A stretch of 64,000 nt of DNA, taken from NCBI GenBank assembly GCA_016787645.1, contig JAEUUF010000013.1:186001-250000 (forward strand), written 5' to 3'. The notes under the pieces were generated by a model. That model did not search any database and was not told where the DNA came from. It saw only the letters and a program-made list of their open reading frames with translations. Of the stretch, positions 44,397 through 53,377 are shown piece by piece. Positions within the stretch are counted from its first letter, which is position 1, and the number at the start of each line of letters is the position of its first letter. The DNA is from Cyclobacteriaceae bacterium (GTDB taxonomy: Bacteria; Bacteroidota; Bacteroidia; Cytophagales; Cyclobacteriaceae). Position numbers and translations under genes: made by a program.

Positions 44397-44960
44397 TTAA
44401 TTCAATATGCTGTCCTTTGAATACACTAGCTCAATTCCACCGTTCTCTTTCTCCTGAACCTTGCCAATCACCTTTGCCGGATTGCCCCCAACAATCAGGT
44501 TATCACCCACGCTGACATTGACAAAACTGTTAGCAGCCACCACAACCCGGTTCCCGATCTTCACTCCACTGGCCACAATGCTCTGAGGACCTATAATACA
44601 GCCGTTGCCAATCGCCACGGACGCGAACTCGTACTTTTCCTTTCCCATCGTTAACGCCCATTTTATGGTATTATGAGTATAGATATGAACCCCCGCCGAG
44701 ATTGAACAAAATGATCCGATCACCAGGCCTCCGGTGCCATCCAGGATTGTGTTAGGACCAATCCAAGTTTGCTCGCCTACGGATACTTCTCCAAACACAA
44801 TACTTGAATCATAGATGCTTGTCCCCTTTCCAAACCCAAGGTATTTTGCTTTCTCCCATCGGTCTGTAACCATTTCACCAACAGGCAGAACACGCTTAAA
44901 TTTATTAGCGATGTAGTGTCTTTTGGTCCTGAAGAACCTCTTGAGAACACCTATAATCAT
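44397..44960 (-). CDS. Hexapeptide-repeat acyltransferase (WbbJ-like)
   Basis: A 187-residue left-handed beta-helix acetyltransferase. Hexapeptide repeats run from about residue 55 to 165 (for example SVGEQTWIGPNTIL, VAIGNGCIIGPQSIVASGVKIGN). The likely catalytic histidine is in GVHIYTHNTIKW, and the family C-terminal motif VGGNPAKVIGK is present. Members O-acetylate sugars during lipopolysaccharide or capsule synthesis. It overlaps the asparagine-synthase-like gene by 4 bases. Confidence 0.87.
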   Translation of the reverse strand: MIIGVLKRFFRTKRHYIANKFKRVLPVGEMVTDRWEKAKYLGFGKGTSIYDSSIVFGEVSVGEQTWIGPNTILDGTGGLVIGSFCSISAGVHIYTHNTIKWALTMGKEKYEFASVAIGNGCIIGPQSIVASGVKIGNRVVVAANSFVNVSVGDNLIVGGNPAKVIGKVQEKENGGIELVYSKDSILN

Positions 44961-46849
44961 ATAACCTTTTCATTATTCAAAAAAATCCTGCACCACCATT
45001 CAAAATTCATGAATGACCAGATGAGCAGCCTGTGATTAATGTGGTGATTCACGTGCTCATCCACAATCCGCTTCATGTAATCCCGGTTGATGAATTCACT
45101 GCTGACTGTTTTATTGTCCAACAATAGTTCCCTGACAAAGGCGGCATTCTCACCCCGGTACCAGCTCTCATCGGGAGCGGAAAAACCCTGTTTTTTGCGA
45201 TTGACTATTTTTTCAGGAACGAAGTCCATCATGGCCTTTCTGAGCACATTTTTGCCGTCACTGAACTCTTCATAAACCTTGAACTTATCCCGAAACTCGT
45301 TTTCATCAATCCTCTTCCGGTTTTCAAGGTTGCCCAGCTTGTGTCGCACTGGAATTCTTTGCGCAAAATCAACAAGGTCATTATCCAAAAACGGAAACCG
45401 CTCTTCCAGTCCATTAGCCATGGACAGCTTGTCGCCCACCAGGAGCAGACCGGGTAAGAAGGTTTTGATTTCAAAATACATCGAATTGTTGATGTGGTCC
45501 TCCGGTAAGTTGTATTTTAACCGGTCATTAAAGGTAAAGACCTTCTCAAAAATATTTCGGGGTTCCTGAGCATCAACATTCCTGGCAACCGGATCAGTGA
45601 ACAGGCTTCCGCGGTCTGCATCCGGAACAAGCCGCTGCCAAAAATCATAGTACTGATTGAAAAAGTCCTTCTGGCTGATGGACTTGAAAATTCGGTAGTA
45701 ACGCCAGGGGTAACCTCCAAACAATTCATCACCTCCTGTACCCTGCAGGCAGACCTTTACAAATTTGGAGGCTAGCCTGGATATGTAATAATTCGGGTAG
45801 GACATACCCACACGCAAATCCTCCAAATGGCTCACCACGCGGGGCAATGACCAGCTCAGGTCTCCTGCGTTTATCACCTGTTCGTAATGTTCTGTCCTGA
45901 AATAATTGGCCATGAGTTCTGCGTCCCTTCGCTCGTCATAGTTGGCCTCAACGCCGGTCACTGAGCTTAAATCAAATCCACAGGTGAAAGTTGTCAGTCG
46001 CTTTACGTGTGTGGAGGCGATCGCTGTGATCGACCCAGAATCCATTCCTCCTGAGAGATATGAGCCCACGGGAACATCAGAAATCATTTGCCTCGACACC
46101 GCTCTTCGAAACAGTCTTTGCGTTTCTTCCTTGGCATCCTCAAACGTCATTGTATCATCCTGGCCGGTAAAATCATAGTCCCACCAGGAGTTGTGTTTCA
46201 CGAAAGTTGAAGTGGAATCGATCCTCACTGTATTGGCCGGTGGCAGCATCATGACTCCATCAAAGAGGGTCCGGTAGCTGAAGAGGTTTTGAAAAGTGAA
46301 GTATTCATTTAGCGCACCGAAGTTCAATTGAACGTTGAATCCGGGGTGTTCCTTGATGGCTTTGATTTCAGAAGCAAATACCACCGAAGAACCATTAAAC
46401 CAATAGTACAACGGCTTCACCCCAAACCGGTCACGGCTGAGGTACAAACACCTGTCCGCCCTGCTCCATGCCCCTATGGCAAACATCCCGTTTAATCGTT
46501 CAAAGAAGGAAGGACCAAAGGCAGAAAGGCCTTCGACGATTACTTCCGTGTCGCTGTCGGAAATGAACTGGTGGCCCTTGACTTGCAGCTCTTTTCTTAA
46601 ATCAAGAAAGTTGTACACACAACCATTGAAAACAATGATCCAATTGCCGTCCTTAGACACCATGGGTTGCGCCCCCTTGTCGGACGTGTCCAGAATAGCC
46701 AGACGCTTATGAGCGAGCGAAATATGCTCATCCTGAAAAAATCCATCGCCATCAGGACCTCTGTGTCCGATGCTGTCAGCCATCTTCTTTAGATGATGAG
46801 CAGCCAAAGGCTGTCCGTTCAAGCTATATACCCCAACAATTCCGCACAT
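44957..46849 (-). CDS. Asparagine synthase (glutamine-hydrolysing)-like amidotransferase (2 of 2)
   Basis: A 630-residue two-domain protein. It begins MCGIVGVYSLNG with Cys2 as the glutaminase nucleophile, followed by IGHRGPDGDG and KRLAILDTSDKG. The synthetase domain has SYLSGGMDSGSITAIAS and LQGTGGDELFGGYPWRY. It is clearly diverged from the copy at 37.5 kb, so it probably serves a different amidation step. The order epimerase, aminotransferase, asparagine synthase, acyltransferase suggests an amidated amino-sugar acid. No UDP-sugar 6-dehydrogenase gene is in the window, so any uronic acid precursor must come from elsewhere. Confidence 0.9.
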   Translation of the reverse strand: MCGIVGVYSLNGQPLAAHHLKKMADSIGHRGPDGDGFFQDEHISLAHKRLAILDTSDKGAQPMVSKDGNWIIVFNGCVYNFLDLRKELQVKGHQFISDSDTEVIVEGLSAFGPSFFERLNGMFAIGAWSRADRCLYLSRDRFGVKPLYYWFNGSSVVFASEIKAIKEHPGFNVQLNFGALNEYFTFQNLFSYRTLFDGVMMLPPANTVRIDSTSTFVKHNSWWDYDFTGQDDTMTFEDAKEETQRLFRRAVSRQMISDVPVGSYLSGGMDSGSITAIASTHVKRLTTFTCGFDLSSVTGVEANYDERRDAELMANYFRTEHYEQVINAGDLSWSLPRVVSHLEDLRVGMSYPNYYISRLASKFVKVCLQGTGGDELFGGYPWRYYRIFKSISQKDFFNQYYDFWQRLVPDADRGSLFTDPVARNVDAQEPRNIFEKVFTFNDRLKYNLPEDHINNSMYFEIKTFLPGLLLVGDKLSMANGLEERFPFLDNDLVDFAQRIPVRHKLGNLENRKRIDENEFRDKFKVYEEFSDGKNVLRKAMMDFVPEKIVNRKKQGFSAPDESWYRGENAAFVRELLLDNKTVSSEFINRDYMKRIVDEHVNHHINHRLLIWSFMNFEWWCRIFLNNEKVI

Positions 46850-46854
46850 GAACC

Positions 46855-47994
46855 CTAGATGCTCTTCAAGGCGTTGACCACGTATTGGTAATCCTCTTTT
46901 GTCATTCTGTTATGGAGTGGAATCGCCATGGAGAAATCATTGCAGGCCTTTGCCCCTGGAAAATCATCTTCTTTGATACCGTACTTTTCTCTGTAATATT
47001 TTAGCATATGGACGGCATGGGTACCCGGCCGCGTTGAAATTCCTCTTTCCTGTAACTTTTCCATGATGCTGTTTCTGGGAAAAGGAGAGGTTGATTCATT
47101 CACAAATGTTACATAGGATTGCCAGCCGTGGTGGTCACCTGGTGTACACTTTGGCGTCCTCAACCATGGGATATCAGCGAGTTGCTCATGATAGTACGCT
47201 GCCCATTGATTCCGTTCATCAATAAAGCGATCAAGCTTCTTTAATTGCACAACACCGACCGCACCCTGTATGTCAGTCATGCGGTAATTAAAACCCATTA
47301 AATTGAAATCGGGAAGAATATAAGGCTGAGGACCGTGATGCCTTTGCTCCTCAGAAATAGAAGCGCCGTGGTTGCGCAGCATCGACATGAGCTCGAATAA
47401 CCCTTCATGATTGGTGGTGATCATCCCTCCTTCTCCCGTTGTAATGGATTTCCTGGGGTGAAATGAAAAGCATCCAATATCACCCAGAGATCCTGCGGGT
47501 TTTCCTTTGTAGCCCGCTCCTGAAGCGCAAGCAGCATCTTCTATTATCGGAATGCCCGGCGCAATTCTCTTGATGGCATCCACATCCGCACACAAGCCAA
47601 ACAGGTGCACCGGAATGATGGCCTTGGTCCTGTTGGTAATTCTGCGTTCAAGATCATGAACGTCCAAATTAAAGGTCTTTGGATCTACGTCTGCAAACAC
47701 CACTGTCCCACCGCAGTACAGTACCGCATTGGCCGTTGAGACCCAGGTGAATGCGGGTACAATTACTTCATCACCAGGTTGGATTCCCACCGCAACCAGG
47801 GCTAAATGAAGTGCTGTTGTCGCGCTAGTCACCGCGATGGCATGCTTTACCTTGTGACGCTCCGCAAACAGTTCTTCAAATTCTCTCACTTTGGGCCCTG
47901 AAGTAAGCCAGCCGGTCATCAACGGCTCCTTCACCGCTTCCCACTCTTCTACCCCTGTAACGGGAAGTGAGATTTGAATATTCCTCTTCTCCAT
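46855..47994 (-). CDS. DegT/DnrJ/EryC1/StrS-family sugar aminotransferase
   Basis: A 379-residue PLP enzyme. TSATTALHLAL (residues 56-66), PIIEDAACASGAGY (149-162), and Lys182 in CFSFHPRKSITTGEGGM mark the active site. N-terminal SLPVTGVEEWEAVKEPLMTGWLTSGPKV is typical of ArnB/PseC/WbpE-like enzymes. ATG 47994 is chosen because it starts the family N-terminus, one base after the upstream stop; an in-frame start at 48036 would overlap the epimerase gene. Substrate not assigned. Confidence 0.88.
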   Translation of the reverse strand: MEKRNIQISLPVTGVEEWEAVKEPLMTGWLTSGPKVREFEELFAERHKVKHAIAVTSATTALHLALVAVGIQPGDEVIVPAFTWVSTANAVLYCGGTVVFADVDPKTFNLDVHDLERRITNRTKAIIPVHLFGLCADVDAIKRIAPGIPIIEDAACASGAGYKGKPAGSLGDIGCFSFHPRKSITTGEGGMITTNHEGLFELMSMLRNHGASISEEQRHHGPQPYILPDFNLMGFNYRMTDIQGAVGVVQLKKLDRFIDERNQWAAYYHEQLADIPWLRTPKCTPGDHHGWQSYVTFVNESTSPFPRNSIMEKLQERGISTRPGTHAVHMLKYYREKYGIKEDDFPGAKACNDFSMAIPLHNRMTKEDYQYVVNALKSI

Positions 47995-47995
47995 T

Positions 47996-48985
47996 CTACT
48001 TTTTGTCGACCCCGGTTGCCAGCCTCCAGTCAACAAGTCTCTGCAATCCTTCTCTCAACGAATAAGAATACGTAAAGCCGATTTCTTCCTTAGCCTTTCT
48101 GGCTGAGCCGATTCGGTTCTGCACCAGTTGCCTGGCATCATCAGCCGCATAAGGTTTATACTCAACCTTAAGGCCTGATTTCTTCAATGCCAGGATTGTT
48201 TCGCAGAGCGTTTTTATAGTAGTCTGGACCTCTGTACCCACATTATAGTATGCCAAGACCTGATCAGATTTCAGTGCACAAAGGTTTGCTTTGGCAACAT
48301 CCTCTACGTAAATGAAGTCGTACGCCTGACTTCCGTCGCCATTGATCACCGGTGTCTCATTGGCAGCAATTTTGTTGAGCATGATCGGGACCACTCCGCT
48401 ATATGCGGCATGCTGGTCCTGTCCCGGTCCATATACATTCATGTACCTGAGTCCAACGACCGGAAGTCCGTATCGGTCATTGAACGCGGTGCACATGGCC
48501 TCACCGGCGATTTTGGTGGCCCCATAAAAATTCCTGTTATTGAAGGGGTGCTCTTCAGTCATTGGCAATTCAACCGCATCGCCATATACGGATGCGGAGG
48601 ATGAGTAAACAAGCTTCTTGACTTTGTGTTTCACACACGCCTCCAGCACATTGAAAGTGCCCGCAATGTTTACATCAAACGCAGTACGTGGAAAGTCTTT
48701 GCAATGAAGGAGCCACATCGCTGCTAAATGAAAAACATAATCAATTCCTTCCAGCGCTTTATCCAGAACATCAGATTCCCTCACATCCCCGCCATAAGGG
48801 AAAATGGTACAACGAGGATCATTAAGGACATCAGACAGATTTTCAAGTTTACCCCTGGCAAAATTGTCATAGATAACCACTTCCTTTAGGGGTTCCTTCA
48901 ATAGCTCTTTTACAACAAAAGAGCCGATAAATCCAGCTCCACCTATTACGGCAATGCGAGCCCCCTTTAAGTCGTTTGATTTCAT
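47996..48985 (-). CDS. NAD-dependent epimerase/dehydratase (extended SDR)
   Basis: A 329-residue extended SDR. NAD-binding GGAGFIG, catalytic Ser/Tyr/Lys in YSSSASVYGDA and NFYGATKIAGEA, and the substrate-side RYMNVYGPGQ are all present. The closest type is UDP-glucose 4-epimerase/WbpP-like. The ATG at 48985 is used; a GTG two codons upstream is also in frame. Cofactor NAD is inferred from the fold. It lies 38 bases after the tyrosine kinase gene and starts the sugar-nucleotide part of the operon. Confidence 0.87.
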   Translation of the reverse strand: MKSNDLKGARIAVIGGAGFIGSFVVKELLKEPLKEVVIYDNFARGKLENLSDVLNDPRCTIFPYGGDVRESDVLDKALEGIDYVFHLAAMWLLHCKDFPRTAFDVNIAGTFNVLEACVKHKVKKLVYSSSASVYGDAVELPMTEEHPFNNRNFYGATKIAGEAMCTAFNDRYGLPVVGLRYMNVYGPGQDQHAAYSGVVPIMLNKIAANETPVINGDGSQAYDFIYVEDVAKANLCALKSDQVLAYYNVGTEVQTTIKTLCETILALKKSGLKVEYKPYAADDARQLVQNRIGSARKAKEEIGFTYSYSLREGLQRLVDWRLATGVDKK

Positions 48986-49023
48986 ATTCACCCAGAGAAT
49001 TTCCAGATTACTGCAACAAAATG

Positions 49024-51408
49024 TCAGCCTTCATCATAATATCCGTTGCCGGACTTCTTTCTCCTGCCGTAGCCGTATCCATAGGAATATCCATAATGAT
49101 AGGCATAACCCTGACCGTAGCCGTAGCCTAATCCCGACTTATAGATATCATTCAAAAGAATACTCATGTTCTTCAACTTGCCAGATTGATAATACTCGTG
49201 GATACTCCTTACAAATTCTTTCGGTGAGTAATTCTGCCGCAAAACAAACACAGTGTGATTTACAAACTTGGAAATGACAAATGCATCAGTTACCAATGCC
49301 AGAGGAGGAGTGTCAATGATCACGAAATCAAACTGTTCTAATCCGTGCTTAACAAATAATTCAAATCTATCCGTCAGCAACAATTCAGACGGGTTGGGTG
49401 GAACAGGGCCTCCACTGACCAGGTAAAGGTTCTCAATATCAGTATCCTGCACAACATCCTTGAATTCAGAAATACCGGAAAGAAAGGTGCTTAATCCGGT
49501 CTCGTTTTTCCTCTTGAAATCCTCATATATTTTCGGCCTACGCATATCAGCACCCACAATGAGGGTTCTCTTTCCGGATAGAGCAAAAACAGTAGCCAGG
49601 TTAATGGTAGTGAAAGTCTTCCCTTCCCCACTGATAGAACTACTCACCATAAATACCTGCTTTGTCACATTTCCGGTGAAGTAGTTAAGATTTGAACGCA
49701 GAGCACGAAAGGACTCCGCGACGCCTGACTTGGGGCGCTCTTTCACCGTCAAGTTATTTCCAGTTTCATTGTGACCGATACCACCCACAAAAGGAATCGA
49801 GGACATCTTCTCAATATCCTCCTTTGACTGAACTTTGTTGTTCATTATTTCAAAAAGGATAAAAACAATGAAAGGGAGGATTAGACCAATCGTAGTTGCT
49901 GTTGTATAATTCTGGGTGGGTTTCGGCGATATGGCTCCACCCTGCATAGGTGGATTGACCGGAATCACATCTGACGTGTTAGATGCCTTTGAAATGCCTG
50001 CCTCTGATAATTTTTGCATCAAAAAAACGTAGAGATTTTCAAGCAATGAGTAATTGCGCTGAACTGAAATCAACTGACGCTCGGAGGCCGGAAGAAGCGA
50101 AAGCTGCCTGTCAGTTTCCTTTAATTGCTTAGCCAGAAAATCCATCTTTATCTTGTCAGTAGATTTTAAGGTCATCACTGACTCAATAACATTTCGCTTG
50201 ATCTCTTTGATACGTTCCATTTTGCTCATAACAAGCGGGTTCCTACCTCGCTCAGGGTCAACGTACAGTTTGATTTCTAATTGGAGATCTATCATTTTGG
50301 ATAACAACGTTCCAAGCACTGGATCTGATAAACCGATAGAAGAAGGCAAAATCACTTGATCAAGGTTTCCCTCATTCTCATTAAGATATTCCTCGAGATA
50401 TTGATAGTAATTTTGCCGAATTAACAATTCAGTTTTTTGTATTTCAAATGCCTCAGCTTTGGTGAATAGTCGCTGAGCCTCAGTGCTCATATCTTTGATT
50501 CGGCTGCTGTTGCCAAACCTTTCCAACTGGAATTCCACGGTCCGTAAGGAATCCTTGATGTTTATTAATTGTGTTCTGATGAATTCTATTGTTCGGTCCG
50601 CCGTTTCATTTTTCTTATCGAGATCCAACTGCCGATAGGAGGCAACAAGGCCATTCAAAAAGTCAATCTCTTTTTCAGGATTTGTTCCATTGATGCTAAG
50701 GTTAATCACACCAGATCCTTCCTCTGCCCAACTGACATTAAGCCTACCAATGTATGACCCTGCCACATCGCGAACATTCCTCATGACCAACAAGAATGGC
50801 ACACCGATATAAGCATTCAGGTTCCTTTCCGGGATTCTCCTAATGCAAAGCATTGCCTTCCCGAATTCAATTGAGTCACCTAACTGAAAAATCTGATCCT
50901 TTTCACCACTCATCCCATCTGAATACCCACTTAAAGTGTACTTATTCTCGTCTAACAAGGTAAAAACAAACTGTCCGGTGCTCGTGTTTCTCGAATCGCA
51001 CCATTCAGCCGTAACAGGAATGTAACTGTATGCTTCCGTAGTCATGAAATACCCTTCGCGGTAAAACGAGACATTGAAATTCAAATCCCTAATGACTTTC
51101 TCAATAAGCGGGTATGACCTGATAATATAAGGTTCATTCAGGTAGTTCCTGTAAGGATCAATAAGAGCGTTTTTGTACAATAATTCAGCCCCCCCCGTTT
51201 CCTGAGTTTCCCTGAGAACAATTGAAGCTGAAACCGGGTAAATACGCTGACTATACCGCGTCTGGTAAAACGCAATAGTCAATGCAACACCAAGAGACAA
51301 CACTATAACATACCAGAAGCGGATGGCCCTGGCAATAACCCTCTTGAAGTCCAAAGTGAAACCCTGGGGCTGATGCTTTTCTTCTCCATCAAAGAATGTC
51401 TCGCTCAC
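49024..51408 (-). CDS. wzc: Wzc-type polysaccharide copolymerase with tyrosine autokinase domain
   Basis: A 794-residue inner-membrane protein that controls chain length and export. The Wzz-like part has a transmembrane segment near residues 30-50 and a second near 505-525 after a long coiled-coil periplasmic region. The cytoplasmic BY-kinase domain has Walker A SSSISGEGKTFTTINLA, Walker A' GADMRRPK, and Walker B FDFVIIDTPP. The last 40 residues carry a cluster of eleven tyrosines in a Gly/Tyr-rich tail, the site of autophosphorylation in the family. A run of eight G (C8 on the plus strand, 51189-51196) lies near codon 70. It directly follows wza. Confidence 0.93.
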   Translation of the reverse strand: MSETFFDGEEKHQPQGFTLDFKRVIARAIRFWYVIVLSLGVALTIAFYQTRYSQRIYPVSASIVLRETQETGGAELLYKNALIDPYRNYLNEPYIIRSYPLIEKVIRDLNFNVSFYREGYFMTTEAYSYIPVTAEWCDSRNTSTGQFVFTLLDENKYTLSGYSDGMSGEKDQIFQLGDSIEFGKAMLCIRRIPERNLNAYIGVPFLLVMRNVRDVAGSYIGRLNVSWAEEGSGVINLSINGTNPEKEIDFLNGLVASYRQLDLDKKNETADRTIEFIRTQLINIKDSLRTVEFQLERFGNSSRIKDMSTEAQRLFTKAEAFEIQKTELLIRQNYYQYLEEYLNENEGNLDQVILPSSIGLSDPVLGTLLSKMIDLQLEIKLYVDPERGRNPLVMSKMERIKEIKRNVIESVMTLKSTDKIKMDFLAKQLKETDRQLSLLPASERQLISVQRNYSLLENLYVFLMQKLSEAGISKASNTSDVIPVNPPMQGGAISPKPTQNYTTATTIGLILPFIVFILFEIMNNKVQSKEDIEKMSSIPFVGGIGHNETGNNLTVKERPKSGVAESFRALRSNLNYFTGNVTKQVFMVSSSISGEGKTFTTINLATVFALSGKRTLIVGADMRRPKIYEDFKRKNETGLSTFLSGISEFKDVVQDTDIENLYLVSGGPVPPNPSELLLTDRFELFVKHGLEQFDFVIIDTPPLALVTDAFVISKFVNHTVFVLRQNYSPKEFVRSIHEYYQSGKLKNMSILLNDIYKSGLGYGYGQGYAYHYGYSYGYGYGRRKKSGNGYYDEG

Positions 51409-52209
51409 TTATTTTGTTATTACTATGATATTGACCGTTAAGAGAAGCAGAGTCAGGGTGGAAACAACTAATGCCAGGTTCTGCCCGAAATATTTTCTGA
51501 AAGGACGTTGCTTAAGAGAGGGTACGATAAGCACATCATTTTGATAAACATAATAATTGGGTGAATTGATAAAATCCTCACTTAGAAGATTCAGGTACTG
51601 AACATCGGTCTTCCCATCGTGCTGCCGAATCAGCTTAACGTTTGCCCGGTCGGCCAAATCAGTCATACCACCCGCCAATCCAAGTGCCTCCAGGATTGTA
51701 ACGCGATTGTTGCCAATAGTTACTGTTCCCTCTCTTGTGACCTCACCCAATATGGTAAACCGGAAATTTATCAACCTGACTTTGACTACTGGCTGATCCA
51801 AATACTGCTTTGCAATACGCTGCAAAGTGTCCTGAACAGCAAACACAGTCATGCCGGCTACCTTTACTTTGCCTAAAAAGGGAAACGGAATCTCACCTTG
51901 ATGATCCACCAATTCTCCAATAAGCAATGCATTTCCCTGGGTAAGGTTGATGTTTTGGTTTTGCAGCGCCTGATTCTGGCTTAAGAAGTCAAAATCTTTA
52001 GGAGTCAAACTTTCGAACTTCACAGATATGATATCTTCAGGCTGAATCTTGTACTCAAAGTTGACAGGCTGATAAGAACGTACAACTGTGTCAATCGGGA
52101 GACCTTTCTTATTCACATCATCCTTTTGTAGCATAACAAACTTCTTGTTGGTGACACATGAAGCCCCTGACATCACAATCATCAAGAAGACAACAAGCCT
52201 AAATAACAT
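51409..52209 (-). CDS. wza: Wza-like polysaccharide export lipoprotein
   Basis: A 266-residue outer-membrane export protein. The N-terminal lipoprotein signal ends in the lipobox MSGASC (Cys at about residue 17). The polysaccharide export domain begins [16 protein letters not shown], and the SLBB-type region includes [27 protein letters not shown]-terminal hydrophobic helix ([20 protein letters not shown]) is usual in Bacteroidota members. With Wzc directly downstream it forms the secretion complex. A candidate TACTTTTG box lies 68 bases upstream (52277-52284). Confidence 0.92.
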   Translation of the reverse strand: MLFRLVVFLMIVMSGASCVTNKKFVMLQKDDVNKKGLPIDTVVRSYQPVNFEYKIQPEDIISVKFESLTPKDFDFLSQNQALQNQNINLTQGNALLIGELVDHQGEIPFPFLGKVKVAGMTVFAVQDTLQRIAKQYLDQPVVKVRLINFRFTILGEVTREGTVTIGNNRVTILEALGLAGGMTDLADRANVKLIRQHDGKTDVQYLNLLSEDFINSPNYYVYQNDVLIVPSLKQRPFRKYFGQNLALVVSTLTLLLLTVNIIVITK

Positions 52210-52276
52210 CGGTTGGGGGTAGAAAAGGGGTAAAAATAGGAAAAAATGTTCGGAGTTGGGAGTCTAGATTCAACCT

Positions 52277-52284
52277 CAAAAGTA
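52277..52284 (-). promoter_or_regulatory. Candidate -7 promoter box upstream of wza
   Basis: On the minus strand this reads TACTTTTG, an exact match to TAnnTTTG, placed 68 bases before the wza ATG and downstream (in the direction of transcription) of the hairpin at 52368-52412. No clear TTG is seen at -33. If real, wza and the genes after it could be transcribed separately from the regulatory genes. Confidence 0.35.
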
Positions 52285-52367
52285 CCTCATGCTTTACGGA
52301 AGAAGCCAGAACTCTACCACTTTCCACAGCTCCGCCTCCTCAGTCCCATGTGAGTTTAAAATTGAAG

Positions 52368-52412
52368 AGTCTAAAGTCTAAGGTTGGTCAGCTCAACCTT
52401 CAACTTTAGACT
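52368..52412 (-). promoter_or_regulatory. Long hairpin in the wHTH-wza gap, possible attenuator
   Basis: Two arms of 19 bases pair with only two adjacent mismatches: AGTCTAAAGT-CT-AAGGTTG (52368-52386) against its reverse complement at 52394-52412, with a 7-base loop. In the transcript the hairpin follows the stop of the wHTH gene by 15 bases and precedes wza by about 160 bases. It has no long U-run directly after it, so it is not a standard intrinsic terminator. It is built from the dispersed AAAGTC repeat words also found at 12890-12926. Confidence 0.5.
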
Positions 52413-52426
52413 TTAAACCTTCGACC

Positions 52427-52981
52427 TTAGACCAACCCCTCTTCCCTCCAAAGCCATAGGGCCTTGTCGGGATTGAGCTGAGCGCGGTTGCGGTCAAACT
52501 CAGCGTGGGACAAGACCAGCGACCGAACCCTGCGGTTGATCAGCTTTTCTACTTTGTCCACACATTGTTTAAAGTAATCCTGGTCGATTTCGCCGACGAT
52601 GACCAGGTCAATGATCCCGCTGTCGCGCCCTTCGGCGTAGTCGCCGGTAATGAACGCCATCTCCAGCTTGCCCAACCGCCGGAGCACTTTGTGGATGACG
52701 TCCTCCAATATCTTGTCGATACCCAAATACTTGTGCACCAGGCTCTTCAACTCATTATATAAAGGGTGACGGGTATTGGCCTTGTAGTAGATCGACCGCC
52801 CTTTTTCCTCGGAAATGAGGTACCCCGCTTCGGAAAGGTTGTTGAGCTCTGTCCGAATGGAATTGGTCGACTCCCCGAATTCCTTCGCCATTTCCCGCAA
52901 ATAGGCCGACGCGCTGGAGTTCGAGAAGAACTTCAGCAGCATCTTAATGCGGGTTTTGGAGGTGATTAGGGTGTCGAGCAA
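52427..52981 (-). CDS. Winged-helix protein with nucleotidyltransferase-like C-terminal domain
   Basis: A 184-residue protein. The first 75 residues form a wHTH domain (SKTRIKMLLKFF.., SAYLREMAKEFGESTNSIRTELNNLSEAGYLISEE). The rest (KLEMAFITGDYAEGRDSGIIDLVIVGEIDQDYF) resembles a minimal nucleotidyltransferase fold with a G-D-Y/E-G-R pattern and an acidic LVIVGE strand. Such proteins often lie just before wza in Bacteroidota exopolysaccharide loci and are probable transcription regulators. Whether the second domain is active is unclear, since the classic GSxxxGxxxxxSDxD motif is degenerate. Confidence 0.78.
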   Translation of the reverse strand: MLDTLITSKTRIKMLLKFFSNSSASAYLREMAKEFGESTNSIRTELNNLSEAGYLISEEKGRSIYYKANTRHPLYNELKSLVHKYLGIDKILEDVIHKVLRRLGKLEMAFITGDYAEGRDSGIIDLVIVGEIDQDYFKQCVDKVEKLINRRVRSLVLSHAEFDRNRAQLNPDKALWLWREEGLV

Positions 52982-53021
52982 GTGATTCGGTATGTATATG
53001 AGTTTCTGGGGGCCACTTTAA

Positions 53022-53110
53022 GTTCCTTAGGTTCAAAGGGTTCCAAAGGCTCCGGGGGTTCCAAAGGTTCCGGAGGTTCCAGGGGTTCCAGGGTTCCAAA
53101 GGTTCAGAAG
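53022..53110. repeat. Ten tandem 9-bp units (GTTCCAAAG type), forward orientation
   Basis: Ten units, nine of them 9 bases and one 8 bases, including GTTCCTTAG, GTTCAAAGG, three GTTCCAAAG, GTTCCGGAG and GTTCCAGGG. It lies in the 396-base gap 52982-53377 between the wHTH and four-helix-bundle genes. The rest of the gap (53111-53316) is AT-rich with no ORF that I can support. Confidence 0.88.
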
Positions 53111-53316
53111 TCTTGGGTTGGTGGGTTTTTGTGAGGTTTCTGGGGTTTAGGTCAATAAATATAAGCTGAAAAATGAGGATAGAGTAAAAAAACTACTCTA
53201 ATTAATACTTGAAGGCCTTTTCAGGTGACCAAGGCTGCGCTTCACACTTCAACTGTTATATGAAGGTAAAGGCAAGTGCCTTATTTACAGGCATTTGGCA
53301 TCAACAGGATCCAGAT

Positions 53317-53360
53317 GTTCCATAGGTTCCAGGGTTCCAAAGGTTACAGAAGTTCCGGAG
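53317..53360. repeat. Five tandem 9-bp units (GTTCCAAAG type), forward orientation
   Basis: Units GTTCCATAG, GTTCCAGG, GTTCCAAAG, GTTACAGAA and GTTCCGGAG, ending 17 bases from the stop codon of the four-helix-bundle gene. The array is in the same orientation as 53022-53110 and opposite to 53876-53947. Confidence 0.82.
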
Positions 53361-53377
53361 GTAGAGGGTTGGAGCGG

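Noticed and set aside
37514-46849. Housekeeping asparagine biosynthesis
   Set aside because: Two diverged AsnB-like genes deep inside a glycan operon, with a third degenerate copy, argue for glycan amidation rather than amino-acid supply.
53022-53360. 9-bp arrays as a CRISPR or iteron origin
   Set aside because: Units are too short and contiguous for CRISPR; no replication gene or DnaA boxes are nearby, and the arrays recur at 12.9 kb inside an operon.
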